A stretch of 64,000 bases of DNA, from NCBI RefSeq assembly GCF_023015905.1, contig NZ_JALKBD010000019.1, forward strand, positions 1 through 64,000, written 5' to 3'. Under the pieces are notes generated by a model that ran no database searches, was not told the DNA's origin, and saw only the letters and a program-made list of their open reading frames with translations. The translations under genes and the position numbers were made by a program. The stretch is from Arenibacter sp. F20364. GTDB lineage: Bacteria; Bacteroidota; Bacteroidia; Flavobacteriales; Flavobacteriaceae. Of this stretch, positions 45,880-55,027 are shown one piece after another; position 1 is the stretch's first letter; each line of letters starts with the position of its first letter.

Positions 45880-46846
45880 TTGGTTACAACATTTTGCCGA
45901 TTGGCTCATTTACTCGGTTTTTAATATTGGGGCAGAAACTCATTTGGGAACTGCCCTGAATTTCTTTGTGTTTGATACGCTTAAAATTCTCATTTTATTG
46001 TTCTTCATTGTTTTTTTAATGGGCATAATCAATGCTTATTTTCCTATTGAGCGACTAAAGGGTTATCTGAATAGAAAGAAGCTTTACGGATTGGAATACT
46101 TTTTTTCTTCCGTTTTTGGGGCAATAACCCCCTTTTGTTCTTGCTCCTCGGTACCTCTATTTATTGGTTTTGTGCAAGGTGGCATTCCCTTAGGGGTAAC
46201 CTTTTCCTTTTTGGTCACCTCCCCTTTAGTGAATGAGGTAGCTGTGGCGATGTTTCTTGGCATGTTCGGTATAAAAGCTACTCTGATTTATGCTGTTTCA
46301 GGTATTTTATTAGGTACCATTGGCGGGTGGCTGCTTGGTAAATTTAAGCTCGAACCTTTACTTTCAGATTGGGTTAAGAAGATTCTTGATAATAAGATGC
46401 AACAAGGTGAATATGAAGAAGTGAAACAAACTTTCTACCAACGATTGCCCGGAATTTCCCGTGGGGCCTGGGATATTGTAAAAGGTGTTCTTCTTTATGT
46501 GGTCCTAGGGATTGCTATTGGGGCAGCCATGCACGGCTATGTTCCGGAAAATTTTTTCAACACCTATTTAGGTGGGGGCCAGTGGTGGACAGTTCCACTT
46601 GCTGTCCTGGTTGCCGTTCCCATGTACGCCAATGCCGCAGGAATAGTTCCCATTGTTCAGGTTTTTGTAGCCAAAGGGGTGCCACTTGGCACTGCTATTG
46701 CTTTTATGATGGCAACGGTAGGTCTATCCATTCCCGAAGCTACCTTGCTTAAAAAAGTTATGTCCCTAAAGTTAATTGCCATCTTTTTTGGCATTGTCAC
46801 GCTCTGTATCATCATTTCAGGGTATCTTTTTAATCTAGTGCTCTAA
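45872..46846 (+). CDS. ArsP/DUF318-family permease
   Basis: The 324-residue inner-membrane protein has about eight hydrophobic segments and the signature PFCSCSSVPLF (Cys89 and Cys91), then VTSPLVNEVAVAMFLG and PMYANAAG. ArsP proteins export trivalent organoarsenicals, and related DUF318 permeases are suggested to move other metal(loid)s or thiol compounds. It overlaps the OsmC gene and is followed by an exported ALDC/FmdE fusion 16 bases on. Confidence 0.88.
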   Translation: MFDWLQHFADWLIYSVFNIGAETHLGTALNFFVFDTLKILILLFFIVFLMGIINAYFPIERLKGYLNRKKLYGLEYFFSSVFGAITPFCSCSSVPLFIGFVQGGIPLGVTFSFLVTSPLVNEVAVAMFLGMFGIKATLIYAVSGILLGTIGGWLLGKFKLEPLLSDWVKKILDNKMQQGEYEEVKQTFYQRLPGISRGAWDIVKGVLLYVVLGIAIGAAMHGYVPENFFNTYLGGGQWWTVPLAVLVAVPMYANAAGIVPIVQVFVAKGVPLGTAIAFMMATVGLSIPEATLLKKVMSLKLIAIFFGIVTLCIIISGYLFNLVL

Positions 46847-46862
46847 TAAATTCTACAAAATC

Positions 46863-48170
46863 ATGAATAAATTAATTTTAATTTTTGCATTGACCTTTTT
46901 ACCATTGCCCAGCTTAATGGCACAAATAATTCCTAAAGTATATACAAAAGGTGCGATGAAAGATATGGGAACCGCCTATGACCTAAAGGTATGGCTGGAT
47001 AGCCTGCCCGATAAATCCAATTTGTTTGCCATGGGACCCTATGATAAAATGAAAGGCGAGATAACAGTTTTTGATGGTAAGCCCTTCTTTGCCACGGCAT
47101 TTGTTAAGGACAAAGCTGTGGTAAGTCAAAACTGGGATATCCGTTCTCCTTTTCTTGTTTATAGCAATGTAAAGGATTGGGAAGAATTTAATTTAAACGG
47201 TCCCATAAATAGTACTCAGGAAATAGAGGAAAAAGTGGCTGCATTGGCTAAGGATAAAGGTTATGATTTAAAAGAACCCTTTGCTTTTCGAATTGCTGGG
47301 GAATTTGCTCAAATCACCGCTCATATTGTTACGCCAAGAAGCCCGAAAATAGAAGGCTACAAACCAGATGTGAAATCCCAGAAGTTTTTCTTGGAAAACA
47401 ATAAGGGAGAATTATTAGGTTTCTACTCAGAAAACCATCAAGGAATATTCACCGGTTCCAAAAGCTTTGTCCATATACACTTTTTGAAGGAAGACCAGAC
47501 GTTTATGGGACATTTGGATGAAATTAGCACAGGGAACCAAACATTAAAACTCTACCTGCCAAGAAAGCAGCCGGTGGTTAGAACTGCTGTGCAGGTAAAT
47601 GATACCGATTTTTCAAAAGGGCGTTTGGGGAATATTCAATATATAGATTTGAATGACCTGGTAAAATTTCATGGCCATCTTTGTGACGGGCTGGTGGTAG
47701 GGCATCTGGCTTTGCAAAGCGCACTAAATGAATTATATCCTGATGGTTTAGTAGATAGGACAAATACCCGAATTGTAAGCAAACCTTCCCCCTGCCTGAC
47801 CGATGCAGCTATTTATACAACGGGAGGCAGATATCAGTTCAATACATTCTATGTGTCCGATAATATGGATGGATTATTTACGGTTCAACGTATTGATACG
47901 CGAGAAGCCATAGCCGTAAAAATGAAAAAAGGTGTAAAACCCCAAGAAATTGACCAACTTGGATCTCTAGCCGTAAAAGGAGAATTGTCGGCCTGCGATT
48001 TGGATAAATTAAAGGGAATGGAAGATAATTTTACGGAAATGTTACTTTCCGCCGATCCAAAAGATAATTTCACCCTAAGTGAATTACCCGATTTTAAATG
48101 GAACCCTGTTTTGAAGAACGATTATATAAAAACGGATATTCTCAATAAAAATATATCAAAATGTCAATAA
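46863..48170 (+). CDS. Exported fusion: ALDC-like domain + FmdE-like domain
   Basis: The 435-residue protein has a signal peptide (MNKLILIFALTFLPLPSLM, ending AQ). Residues about 25-235 resemble alpha-acetolactate decarboxylase: the metal triad HIH...GHLDE (His204, His206, His217) and preceding MKGEITVFDGK. Residues about 262-420 resemble FmdE (formylmethanofuran dehydrogenase subunit E-like), with HGHLCDGLVVGHLAL (Cys274), PSPCLTDAA (Cys311) and a later Cys378. I know the two families singly; a joined exported form in an arsR operon is unusual to me. The chemistry is unknown; metal- and thiol-handling is a fair guess. Confidence 0.8.
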   Translation: MNKLILIFALTFLPLPSLMAQIIPKVYTKGAMKDMGTAYDLKVWLDSLPDKSNLFAMGPYDKMKGEITVFDGKPFFATAFVKDKAVVSQNWDIRSPFLVYSNVKDWEEFNLNGPINSTQEIEEKVAALAKDKGYDLKEPFAFRIAGEFAQITAHIVTPRSPKIEGYKPDVKSQKFFLENNKGELLGFYSENHQGIFTGSKSFVHIHFLKEDQTFMGHLDEISTGNQTLKLYLPRKQPVVRTAVQVNDTDFSKGRLGNIQYIDLNDLVKFHGHLCDGLVVGHLALQSALNELYPDGLVDRTNTRIVSKPSPCLTDAAIYTTGGRYQFNTFYVSDNMDGLFTVQRIDTREAIAVKMKKGVKPQEIDQLGSLAVKGELSACDLDKLKGMEDNFTEMLLSADPKDNFTLSELPDFKWNPVLKNDYIKTDILNKNISKCQ

Positions 48171-48742
48171 TTAAATCTTTAATTAAAATGCAAAATAGAT
48201 CTCCACTCCTATTTTTTTTGGCCGTGTTTCTTATTCAAACCACCTTGTCGTATGGGCAGGATAATGAACCAACGACTGGGCCTGTCTTTTATAATATCGG
48301 TGCTGTATACTCTATTGATAGTTTGGATTACATACCCGATACCTCCCAACAATTAAAGGCAATTTTTGACGTCGACCGAAAGCACACAGACCCAAGTGCA
48401 AGCAATTCCATCATCTCTAGTTTACATCGCTATTATAATATGCACGTACGATACGGAGTCCCCAAGGAACAGATTTACCTAGCTATTGTATTACATGGCG
48501 GTTCAACAAAAGATGCCCTGTCCCCTACCGTTTACAAAGAAAAATTCAATACGGACAACCCCAATAAGGACTTAATAAAAACACTTTCCGATATGGGTGT
48601 ACACATCTATTTATGCGGGCAATCCATGTCTTATAGCGGCTACAGTAAGGAAGATTTACTTCCCGAAGTAAAAGTTGCCCTGTCAGCTATGACGGTGTTA
48701 ACGGTATATCAAATGAATAATTATGCCCTAATTAAATTCTAG
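48161..48742 (+). CDS. Exported DsrE-like protein
   Basis: The 193-residue protein overlaps the fusion gene by ten bases and may start at 48161 or 48188. A signal peptide ends near LSYGQ. The mature part has the DsrE/DsrF-like fold: YNMHVRYGVPKEQIYLAIVL, LHGGSTKDAL, then the Cys-bearing segment GVHIYLCGQSM (Cys152) and a hydrophobic tail. DsrE-type proteins carry sulfur on a Cys. An exported version at the end of this operon suggests periplasmic sulfur or thiol chemistry. Confidence 0.85.
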   Translation: MSIIKSLIKMQNRSPLLFFLAVFLIQTTLSYGQDNEPTTGPVFYNIGAVYSIDSLDYIPDTSQQLKAIFDVDRKHTDPSASNSIISSLHRYYNMHVRYGVPKEQIYLAIVLHGGSTKDALSPTVYKEKFNTDNPNKDLIKTLSDMGVHIYLCGQSMSYSGYSKEDLLPEVKVALSAMTVLTVYQMNNYALIKF

Positions 48743-48919
48743 ACCCAAAACCAACGATTCCCAAACAGCCAGATAATACTTGTTATCAACGACATCAGAA
48801 GCAATTAAGAAATGACAAAACCTCCTTCCTCAATATCAAGAACATATAAGAATTAAGACCATTGCTTTAAGTTGGGCGTTTGTTCCTTTCTACCCGACCC
48901 TTCCAATAAATATTCAGGT

Positions 48920-50203
48920 TTAGGGTTTATCTTTCGTATGCAGAGCGCTTGTACTTTTCCCGATCCCAAGGCGACGTGCTTGGATTCCAATTAGGGGACC
49001 AGCAAGAATTGAAGATAGCAGAGCCGAAAATACTATGGCCACAAATATAGCCTGACCAATAAGTTCCAATTCAATTGCCAGCGTGGCAACCACAATCTCC
49101 ATGGCCCCGCCCGGAATGAAGATCAAGCCCAATAAAATAGAGGTTTGTTGGGATTGCTTGCCCATTCTTGCTCCTAACCAGGCGCCTACAAACTTGCCCA
49201 AAATGGCAACTGCACAAAAGATAACAGTAGGCCATAGTTCCAGCCCTACCAAGAAATCAATTTTAAGGCCAAGTGTAGCAAAAAATAGGGGAACAAAGAT
49301 AGCGTGTAAGGTGTCGGAGACACTGTTGCGTAAATCCTCTGTTACCCTTTTGGCACTCCCTGCCATGGTACCGGCAAGGAAGAATCCCAGAATAGCATGG
49401 ATTCCCATCCACTGAGTGATAGCTCCACAAAGCAGACCAACACTCACAATTAGGGTTTGTGCCGCTGCAGGCTGAGGTAATGAAGTAGCTTGGACACGTT
49501 TTAGGGCAAAATTCAATATTTTGGCCCCAACGATAATACTTAAGGTAATAAAGCTTATTACAAGTAATGCCTTTCCGCCCAGATCAATAAAACTCATTGT
49601 ATGGGCGGTTACCAAGGACATCACCACAGTGAATAATAACCACCCAAAAATATCATTGATAGCACAGGCCGAAAGGGCTAGCGATGCCTGAGGCGTTTTA
49701 CTGATTCCGAGATCGCCTAAGGCACGTGCAACAACAGTTATTGCCGTAATTGAGGCTGCTACGGACAAAAACAGAGGGAATGAGACTGCCGTTGCAGCAT
49801 CTCCCCAATAGCTGGTGTTAAAAGTACTGAATACTGGAAATCCAACGGCAATGGGAAACAGCACACCAACAATACCTATTAGGATGGATGAACGCCCGCT
49901 GCGCAGTGCCTGATCCACATTAACATGAAAGCCTGAGGAGAGCAATAGAAAGAAGACCCCTAGCCAGGAAACTGTTTCAAGCATTATGTATTGGGCCTCA
50001 TTATTGGGAAAGAGCATATTTTGCAGGTCCGGAGATACCCGGCCCAGAAGTGTTGGCCCCAAAAGAACGCCCGCTAGAATCTCACCTGCTATGGCCGGAA
50101 TCTTCAGAGATTCACAAAGCACACCAAGGGTTCTTGCAAATCCAAGAAGAACAAGGACTTGTACAAGAAATAGAAGGATGTGGCTTTCGTTTAGGTAATG
50201 CAC
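48920..50203 (-). CDS. Cation:proton antiporter (CPA2/Kef-type)
   Basis: The 427-residue inner-membrane protein has about 12 hydrophobic segments and the CPA2 landmarks AGEILAGVLLGPTLLGRV (N-terminal), ALSACAINDIFGWLLF and GAMEIVVATLAIE. It exchanges Na+ or K+ for H+. The frame begins with a GTG at 50203. No TrkA-N domain is attached. It is followed on the minus strand by two universal stress protein genes and an APC permease, a stress-related grouping. Confidence 0.86.
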   Translation of the reverse strand: MHYLNESHILLFLVQVLVLLGFARTLGVLCESLKIPAIAGEILAGVLLGPTLLGRVSPDLQNMLFPNNEAQYIMLETVSWLGVFFLLLSSGFHVNVDQALRSGRSSILIGIVGVLFPIAVGFPVFSTFNTSYWGDAATAVSFPLFLSVAASITAITVVARALGDLGISKTPQASLALSACAINDIFGWLLFTVVMSLVTAHTMSFIDLGGKALLVISFITLSIIVGAKILNFALKRVQATSLPQPAAAQTLIVSVGLLCGAITQWMGIHAILGFFLAGTMAGSAKRVTEDLRNSVSDTLHAIFVPLFFATLGLKIDFLVGLELWPTVIFCAVAILGKFVGAWLGARMGKQSQQTSILLGLIFIPGGAMEIVVATLAIELELIGQAIFVAIVFSALLSSILAGPLIGIQARRLGIGKSTSALHTKDKP

Positions 50204-50397
50204 GTGACTATTTTATCCTATTGGACTTTAATTATGTTCTAAAAATATTACGGATCATTGAAATTGGCGAAGCTCGAACACTAAGTTTTTCTCCAGCGAA
50301 TTTTGGGATAAAAATTAGTTCTTTCAACCTTTTGACATCAAAAAATAAAAAAAGGCTAAAATCATTTGGTTCTCCCCCAGATAGTAATCCTCAGAAT

Positions 50398-51222
50398 TTA
50401 TGACTCCTTTTGAAAGGTAAAAAGAGGTATTCTAGTTTGAAATGCCGTATTTTGGGTAACGCTCTTTTGAAAAACCTTTTCTAAAAAATTGGTGTGATGG
50501 GTGAACATAATCACCATATCTGCATCAACGTCTGCCACAAATTTGTTGATTCCTTGAATAACAGAGTCAATTTTAAGTTCAGTAAACTTTATTTTTTGAT
50601 AGGAAAAATCCTTTCGCAAACTCATTTCTTTTTGTTCTATATCTCCTTCAAAACGTTCGTTATCCTTATCGATGTGTAGAATTTGAATCCATGAATCCAT
50701 TAATTTTGCAAATGGGACAATTAGGGCGATCTCATTTTCAAGATTGTACATATCACTGGAATAGACAATATTCTCAATACCTTTATACCGGGCAAATTCG
50801 GGAATAGTGAGGACAGGGATGCTACTGTTTTGTATAATACCGGCCGCGTTACTTCCAAAGAGAATCTTTTTTAAACCACTGGCACCTTTGGTTCCGATAC
50901 AGATCATATCTATATCGTTTTTTACTGCGAACATTTCCACATATTTTTCAATTGAAGCGCCAGAGGTAATTTCAGTGCTTATTTCGATATTATGGCTATT
51001 ATCTTTTTTGATAGACGCTATAAGTTCTTTCATTGATCTTTCAGAACTGGATTGTATAGCCTCATGCAGCTTACTGGAGCCGATCCTGGCCATTGAAGGC
51101 ACATTGGTGTCTATCACATGTAGCAAAATGAGCTCTACGTCTACATCCTTACTAAAATCCAAGGCATAATTGATCGCTACTTTAGATAATTCAGAAAAAT
51201 CTGTGGGAATTAAAATTCTCAT
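50398..51222 (-). CDS. Universal stress protein (two UspA domains)
   Basis: The 274-residue cytoplasmic protein has two tandem UspA-like domains. The first carries MRILIPTDFSELSKVAINYA and the nucleotide-loop GTKGASGLKKILFGSNA; the second is degenerate (IVYSSDMYNLENEI). It may bind ATP through the first domain. It is on the same strand as and precedes the antiporter gene. Confidence 0.88.
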   Translation of the reverse strand: MRILIPTDFSELSKVAINYALDFSKDVDVELILLHVIDTNVPSMARIGSSKLHEAIQSSSERSMKELIASIKKDNSHNIEISTEITSGASIEKYVEMFAVKNDIDMICIGTKGASGLKKILFGSNAAGIIQNSSIPVLTIPEFARYKGIENIVYSSDMYNLENEIALIVPFAKLMDSWIQILHIDKDNERFEGDIEQKEMSLRKDFSYQKIKFTELKIDSVIQGINKFVADVDADMVIMFTHHTNFLEKVFQKSVTQNTAFQTRIPLFTFQKES

Positions 51223-51320
51223 GGAGTATTATTTTATGTTTGAATATTAAAAATATTTTACAAAACATTTTTATCCTATGATATTGGTCATATCCCATAT
51301 CATATCGATCGGTTCAAGGA

Positions 51321-52160
51321 TCATCTTGCTAAGTCGTGTAAGGACAATACAGGGATATTATTATAATAATTAAGATTTTTTACCATTGGCCGTGACAATA
51401 TCATTCCCAAGAAACTGTGCTTTCTATTAATAAAGGCAACCATATCACTTCCGCGACTTTGTATGAAGGCATTAATTGCTGCTTGCACATCCTTGTTCTT
51501 AAAGGTATGAAATGAATAATCCAATTCCTCAAAATAATCTTGTAACAGATGTTTATTGGTAATTTGATCCCTATCAAGGTCTTCATCATTGGTATCGACA
51601 TATAAAACACTGATTGCCGAATTAGCGATTTTTGCAATGTCCACCAGGGACTGAAATTCACTTCTTTTAAAGGTTGTTCGGTAGTCCGTTGGAAAAACAA
51701 TTTCCTTTATCTCTTTAAAGAGTGTTTTTGCCGGTATGGCAAGTACCGGACAGTTCCTGATTTTTTCCATGGCTAGCACAGTTTGGCTGCCAAAAATTTC
51801 TATTCTGGAATTGGTAGCTCCTTTGGTACCCATAACAACCAAATCTATATCTTGTTTGGCTATTATGGTTTTCATTGTGTCCAATAAATTACCGCACTCC
51901 GATACCATTCGGAACTTATGATTTTTAGAATTATCGTCAGCTGACAGCCACTCAAGAATAATACCCAGACCATTATTCGATTTTTTCTGTAACTCCTCCA
52001 AATCCCTGGCAATGGCAAGCTCCATCGTATAGGCTTCGGCCTGATATGTGTTGAGAATATAAAAATCACAGGTTTCGTTCTTGAATAATTCAACGGCATA
52101 CTTAATGGCGTTTTGAGCATTCTTTGAAAAATCTGTAGGACATAATATTCTTCGGGTCAT
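51321..52160 (-). CDS. Universal stress protein (two UspA domains)
   Basis: The 279-residue paralogue of the next gene on the strand has the same layout: RRILCPTDFSKNAQNAIKYA and loop GTKGATNSRIEIFGSQT in the first domain and IVFPTDYRTTFKRSEF in the second. The two genes lie ~100 bases apart in the same direction and probably arose by duplication. Confidence 0.88.
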   Translation of the reverse strand: MTRRILCPTDFSKNAQNAIKYAVELFKNETCDFYILNTYQAEAYTMELAIARDLEELQKKSNNGLGIILEWLSADDNSKNHKFRMVSECGNLLDTMKTIIAKQDIDLVVMGTKGATNSRIEIFGSQTVLAMEKIRNCPVLAIPAKTLFKEIKEIVFPTDYRTTFKRSEFQSLVDIAKIANSAISVLYVDTNDEDLDRDQITNKHLLQDYFEELDYSFHTFKNKDVQAAINAFIQSRGSDMVAFINRKHSFLGMILSRPMVKNLNYYNNIPVLSLHDLAR

Positions 52161-52464
52161 AATAACGAAATATTTAAGCTTGTGAATTCAAATATATCCT
52201 TTTAATAAAAGGACAACAATGATATTTGTCAGTCCAATTTTGGTAAAAAACTATGAAGAATAACTTACATATGCTAGATTAGAATGGGTTATGGCCCATC
52301 TTTAGCGGTTGCCAATTCCAATCATTTTGAAGTGGGGTGCCCCATGTCCAAATAATATGCCCAATATTAGCATGGATTCATAAAAATGTGAACACCCAAT
52401 TTTTCACAACCCTTCTAATTGGAACTATAACTTCGCTCTAAATCAATATTTTTAATGAAGGAAG
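52161..52464. other. Intergenic region, nothing recognised
   Basis: A ~300-base gap between the universal stress protein and the APC permease genes, with no frame or repeat I can identify. It presumably holds the promoter for the universal stress protein genes. Confidence 0.4.
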
Positions 52465-53712
52465 CTACACCTCCGCCAAGATTTTATAGCCAAGGAATAC
52501 AATACATAGCAGGGCAGCGAGCAATGGTAGGATAAACTTACGGCTCCTCCAACATTTCTTTTTTCCAATATCGCTAAAAGCCAACTTGCTCTGTGAGAGA
52601 TTGACCAGTGTAAAAACGCTTATAATTACGTAACTGGTAGCATTGGCCAAGTCGACTATCGGAACGAAAATAGCCAAGACTACAATCCCAAGAGCTATTA
52701 CGATGGTGGCCAGCAAAGGAGTACGGTACTTCTTATGGACCTTATGGAACATTTTGGGAGCGCTGTTCTGGCCGGCCAATCCGTAAAGAACCCTTGAACC
52801 CATTATAACCTGTGCCAATACCCCATTCAGGACAGCCACCAAACTAATGACACTAATAATATAGGCATATTGTTCCCCCTTTTGAGCGACTATTTCCGCC
52901 ATTGGGGCATCCGTGGAATAAAGTTCATTAAGGGGCAAGGAAATCACGGCTACTACGGCAACAGCGATATATAGGAACAAGGCGATGAACAAACTGCCCA
53001 TAATAGCTACGGGCATGCTCTTTTTTGGGTTTTTGGCCTCCTCAGCAACATTGGCCAGATCTTCAAAACCAACAAAGGCATAAAAAGCCAGGAACGCACC
53101 TTGAAAAACTGCAAATACGTCATAGCCCGGTGCCTTAATGAACATTTCGGAAAACTGCGAAGTAAATTTCTCCATATCGATACCTGCCACAAAAATGACA
53201 AAGATGAGACCCCCAACTTCAATCAATGTAATTAAACCGATCACGTTCAAGGATTCGCCAATACCCAATATGGCAAGTATACATAGAAGCGTTAAACTAA
53301 CGATGATAACCAAGGCATCGGGTATTTCTATGAACACGTCCAGATAACCAACAAATCCTTTGATAATTGCTGCGGCTGAAATAAAGCCCGTAAAAATCAC
53401 CCCCCAACCAACCAAGGAGGCCAACCGTTTGGAATTAAAGGCGCTTTTTACATAGACAATTTCTCCACCGCTTTTTGGAAATCTTGGGGAAAGAAGGGAA
53501 TATGAGTATGCAGTCAATCCTGCTAAAATCCCTGCAATAAGGAAGGAAAGAGGCGCCAACGTTCCCGCATAACCCGCTACTTTACCTACCAGCACATAAA
53601 TACCCGCACCCAGCATGGTTCCAACTCCATACAATAGAATTTGCACTGTACCGAGTTGTTTCTTGAGCCCTACGGCTTCCTTTTCAACGCTCATAATTTC
53701 ATGATTTCCCAT
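52465..53712 (-). CDS. APC-family amino acid permease
   Basis: The 415-residue inner-membrane protein has about 12 hydrophobic segments with the APC start GTVQILLYGVGTMLGAGIYV and the FEDLANVAEEAKNP loop after segment 6. It is shorter than many relatives at the C-terminus but complete. It carries amino acids or polyamines by proton or substrate exchange; the substrate is unknown. Confidence 0.88.
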   Translation of the reverse strand: MGNHEIMSVEKEAVGLKKQLGTVQILLYGVGTMLGAGIYVLVGKVAGYAGTLAPLSFLIAGILAGLTAYSYSLLSPRFPKSGGEIVYVKSAFNSKRLASLVGWGVIFTGFISAAAIIKGFVGYLDVFIEIPDALVIIVSLTLLCILAILGIGESLNVIGLITLIEVGGLIFVIFVAGIDMEKFTSQFSEMFIKAPGYDVFAVFQGAFLAFYAFVGFEDLANVAEEAKNPKKSMPVAIMGSLFIALFLYIAVAVVAVISLPLNELYSTDAPMAEIVAQKGEQYAYIISVISLVAVLNGVLAQVIMGSRVLYGLAGQNSAPKMFHKVHKKYRTPLLATIVIALGIVVLAIFVPIVDLANATSYVIISVFTLVNLSQSKLAFSDIGKKKCWRSRKFILPLLAALLCIVFLGYKILAEV

Positions 53713-53841
53713 AAAGTTAAGGGATTGTTACACGTGAATTATAAAAGAACCTATTTTTTCCAGTGGCTTGCTGGATTAACCTAAAGAATTTGCGCCTTTA
53801 AACTATACCTCTCAATAACATTCCCTTTCAAAAAAGATATT

Positions 53842-53961
53842 ATGGAATTTGAATTCAACAACAGTATCACCTACGCCATTGCTTGGATGGTCCTCATGTT
53901 GATTCTGGGACAAATCATTTTTATGATCAATTTGGTTTATGGCATTATAAAAAGGAAATAA
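53842..53961 (+). CDS. Small single-pass membrane peptide
   Basis: A 39-residue frame (MEFEFNNSITYAIAWMVLML then ILGQIIFMINLVYGII) ends KRK. It has one long hydrophobic segment, an acidic N-terminus and a basic end, as real small membrane proteins often have. It lies in an otherwise empty gap (53713-54090). No function can be assigned. Confidence 0.45.
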   Translation: MEFEFNNSITYAIAWMVLMLILGQIIFMINLVYGIIKRK

Positions 53962-54090
53962 CTTGGACTGAAAATTAAAATTTTGAATTTGAGATATTCA
54001 TTTCAGGGCTTCTTACTATTGAAATAAAAATGCATAGTGAAAATAACCCGTATCACTATCTTTATAAAAGAACTTAAATTTAACGGACAT

Positions 54091-54810
54091 ATGAAAAAGG
54101 TTGCTCACACTTTAGTTTTAATATTGGTTTTTATGCCAATCTACACCGGGGTTGCACAAATCGATACCCCTAATGGATTCTATACCTATAAAAAAGGTGA
54201 CCCCAATGGTATAGGCAAATGGTATATGGGAAGGGAAATTGCACATGTGATGGGATATCAGGGAATGCAATGGTTAGATCGTCCAGAGCGTGAAGAAGAG
54301 GAGAACACCACTACCCTATTGCTAAATATGGCTATCGGCCCAGAGGACATTATAGCCGATATTGGTGCGGGATCTGGTTACCACGTTTTTAAGATGGCGA
54401 AATTGGCCCGGCATGGGCTTATCTATGCCGTTGATATCCAAGATGAAATGCTCCAAGTGATCAATAGTCGTAAAGATCGGGGCCAAATTAAAAATGTAAG
54501 GGTTATAAAAGGTGGGGAAAAAAGTGTAAACCTGGCCGAAAACTCATTGGACAAGGTGCTCATGGTGGATGTATACCATGAATTTAATCATCCTGCAGAA
54601 ATATTGGCCTCCATTAAAAAAGCCCTTAGATCCGATGGAGAAATATTTTTAATTGAATACCGGGGTGAAGATGAGTCGGTACCTATAAAAAAATTGCATA
54701 AAATGACGGAAGCACAGGCAGTGAAGGAAATGAAAGCGGCGGGTATGAAGCTTAAGCGAAACATAGATAACCTACCTTGGCAACATTGTATGGTCTTTGT
54801 AAAGAATTGA
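54091..54810 (+). CDS. Exported class I SAM-dependent methyltransferase
   Basis: The 239-residue protein starts best at 54091 (MKKVAHTLVLILVFMPIYTG, signal ending GVAQ). The mature part is a Rossmann methyltransferase: motif I DIIADIGAGSGYHVFK, IYAVDIQDEML, and LDKVLMVDVYHEFNHPAEIL. Methyltransferases with clean signal peptides are unusual because SAM is cytosolic. It is either a true periplasmic enzyme, a moonlighting fold, or the N-terminus is a membrane anchor. Confidence 0.8.
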   Translation: MKKVAHTLVLILVFMPIYTGVAQIDTPNGFYTYKKGDPNGIGKWYMGREIAHVMGYQGMQWLDRPEREEEENTTTLLLNMAIGPEDIIADIGAGSGYHVFKMAKLARHGLIYAVDIQDEMLQVINSRKDRGQIKNVRVIKGGEKSVNLAENSLDKVLMVDVYHEFNHPAEILASIKKALRSDGEIFLIEYRGEDESVPIKKLHKMTEAQAVKEMKAAGMKLKRNIDNLPWQHCMVFVKN

Positions 54811-55027
54811 TTCCATGCTATGACCTGTTCACAATATCATGTCCCTTATTCAATTAGCAGAGCGACCAAAACGACAACTGTTGAAACGGATCATAGCAGT
54901 ATAGGCTCGAAAGTTTGGTTGAATTTATCGTGTTCAAATGAATCTTCTTTTCAAATAATTGATTATCTTCAAAAGATAACACCAATCTCTGTTGGACAGA
55001 ATTTAACCCATACTAAAACACAGTAAA

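Noticed and set aside
54820-55026. 68-codon frame between methyltransferase and DUF1080 genes
   Set aside because: No recognisable protein features and an atypical Ser/Thr-rich composition; more likely leader or spacer DNA.
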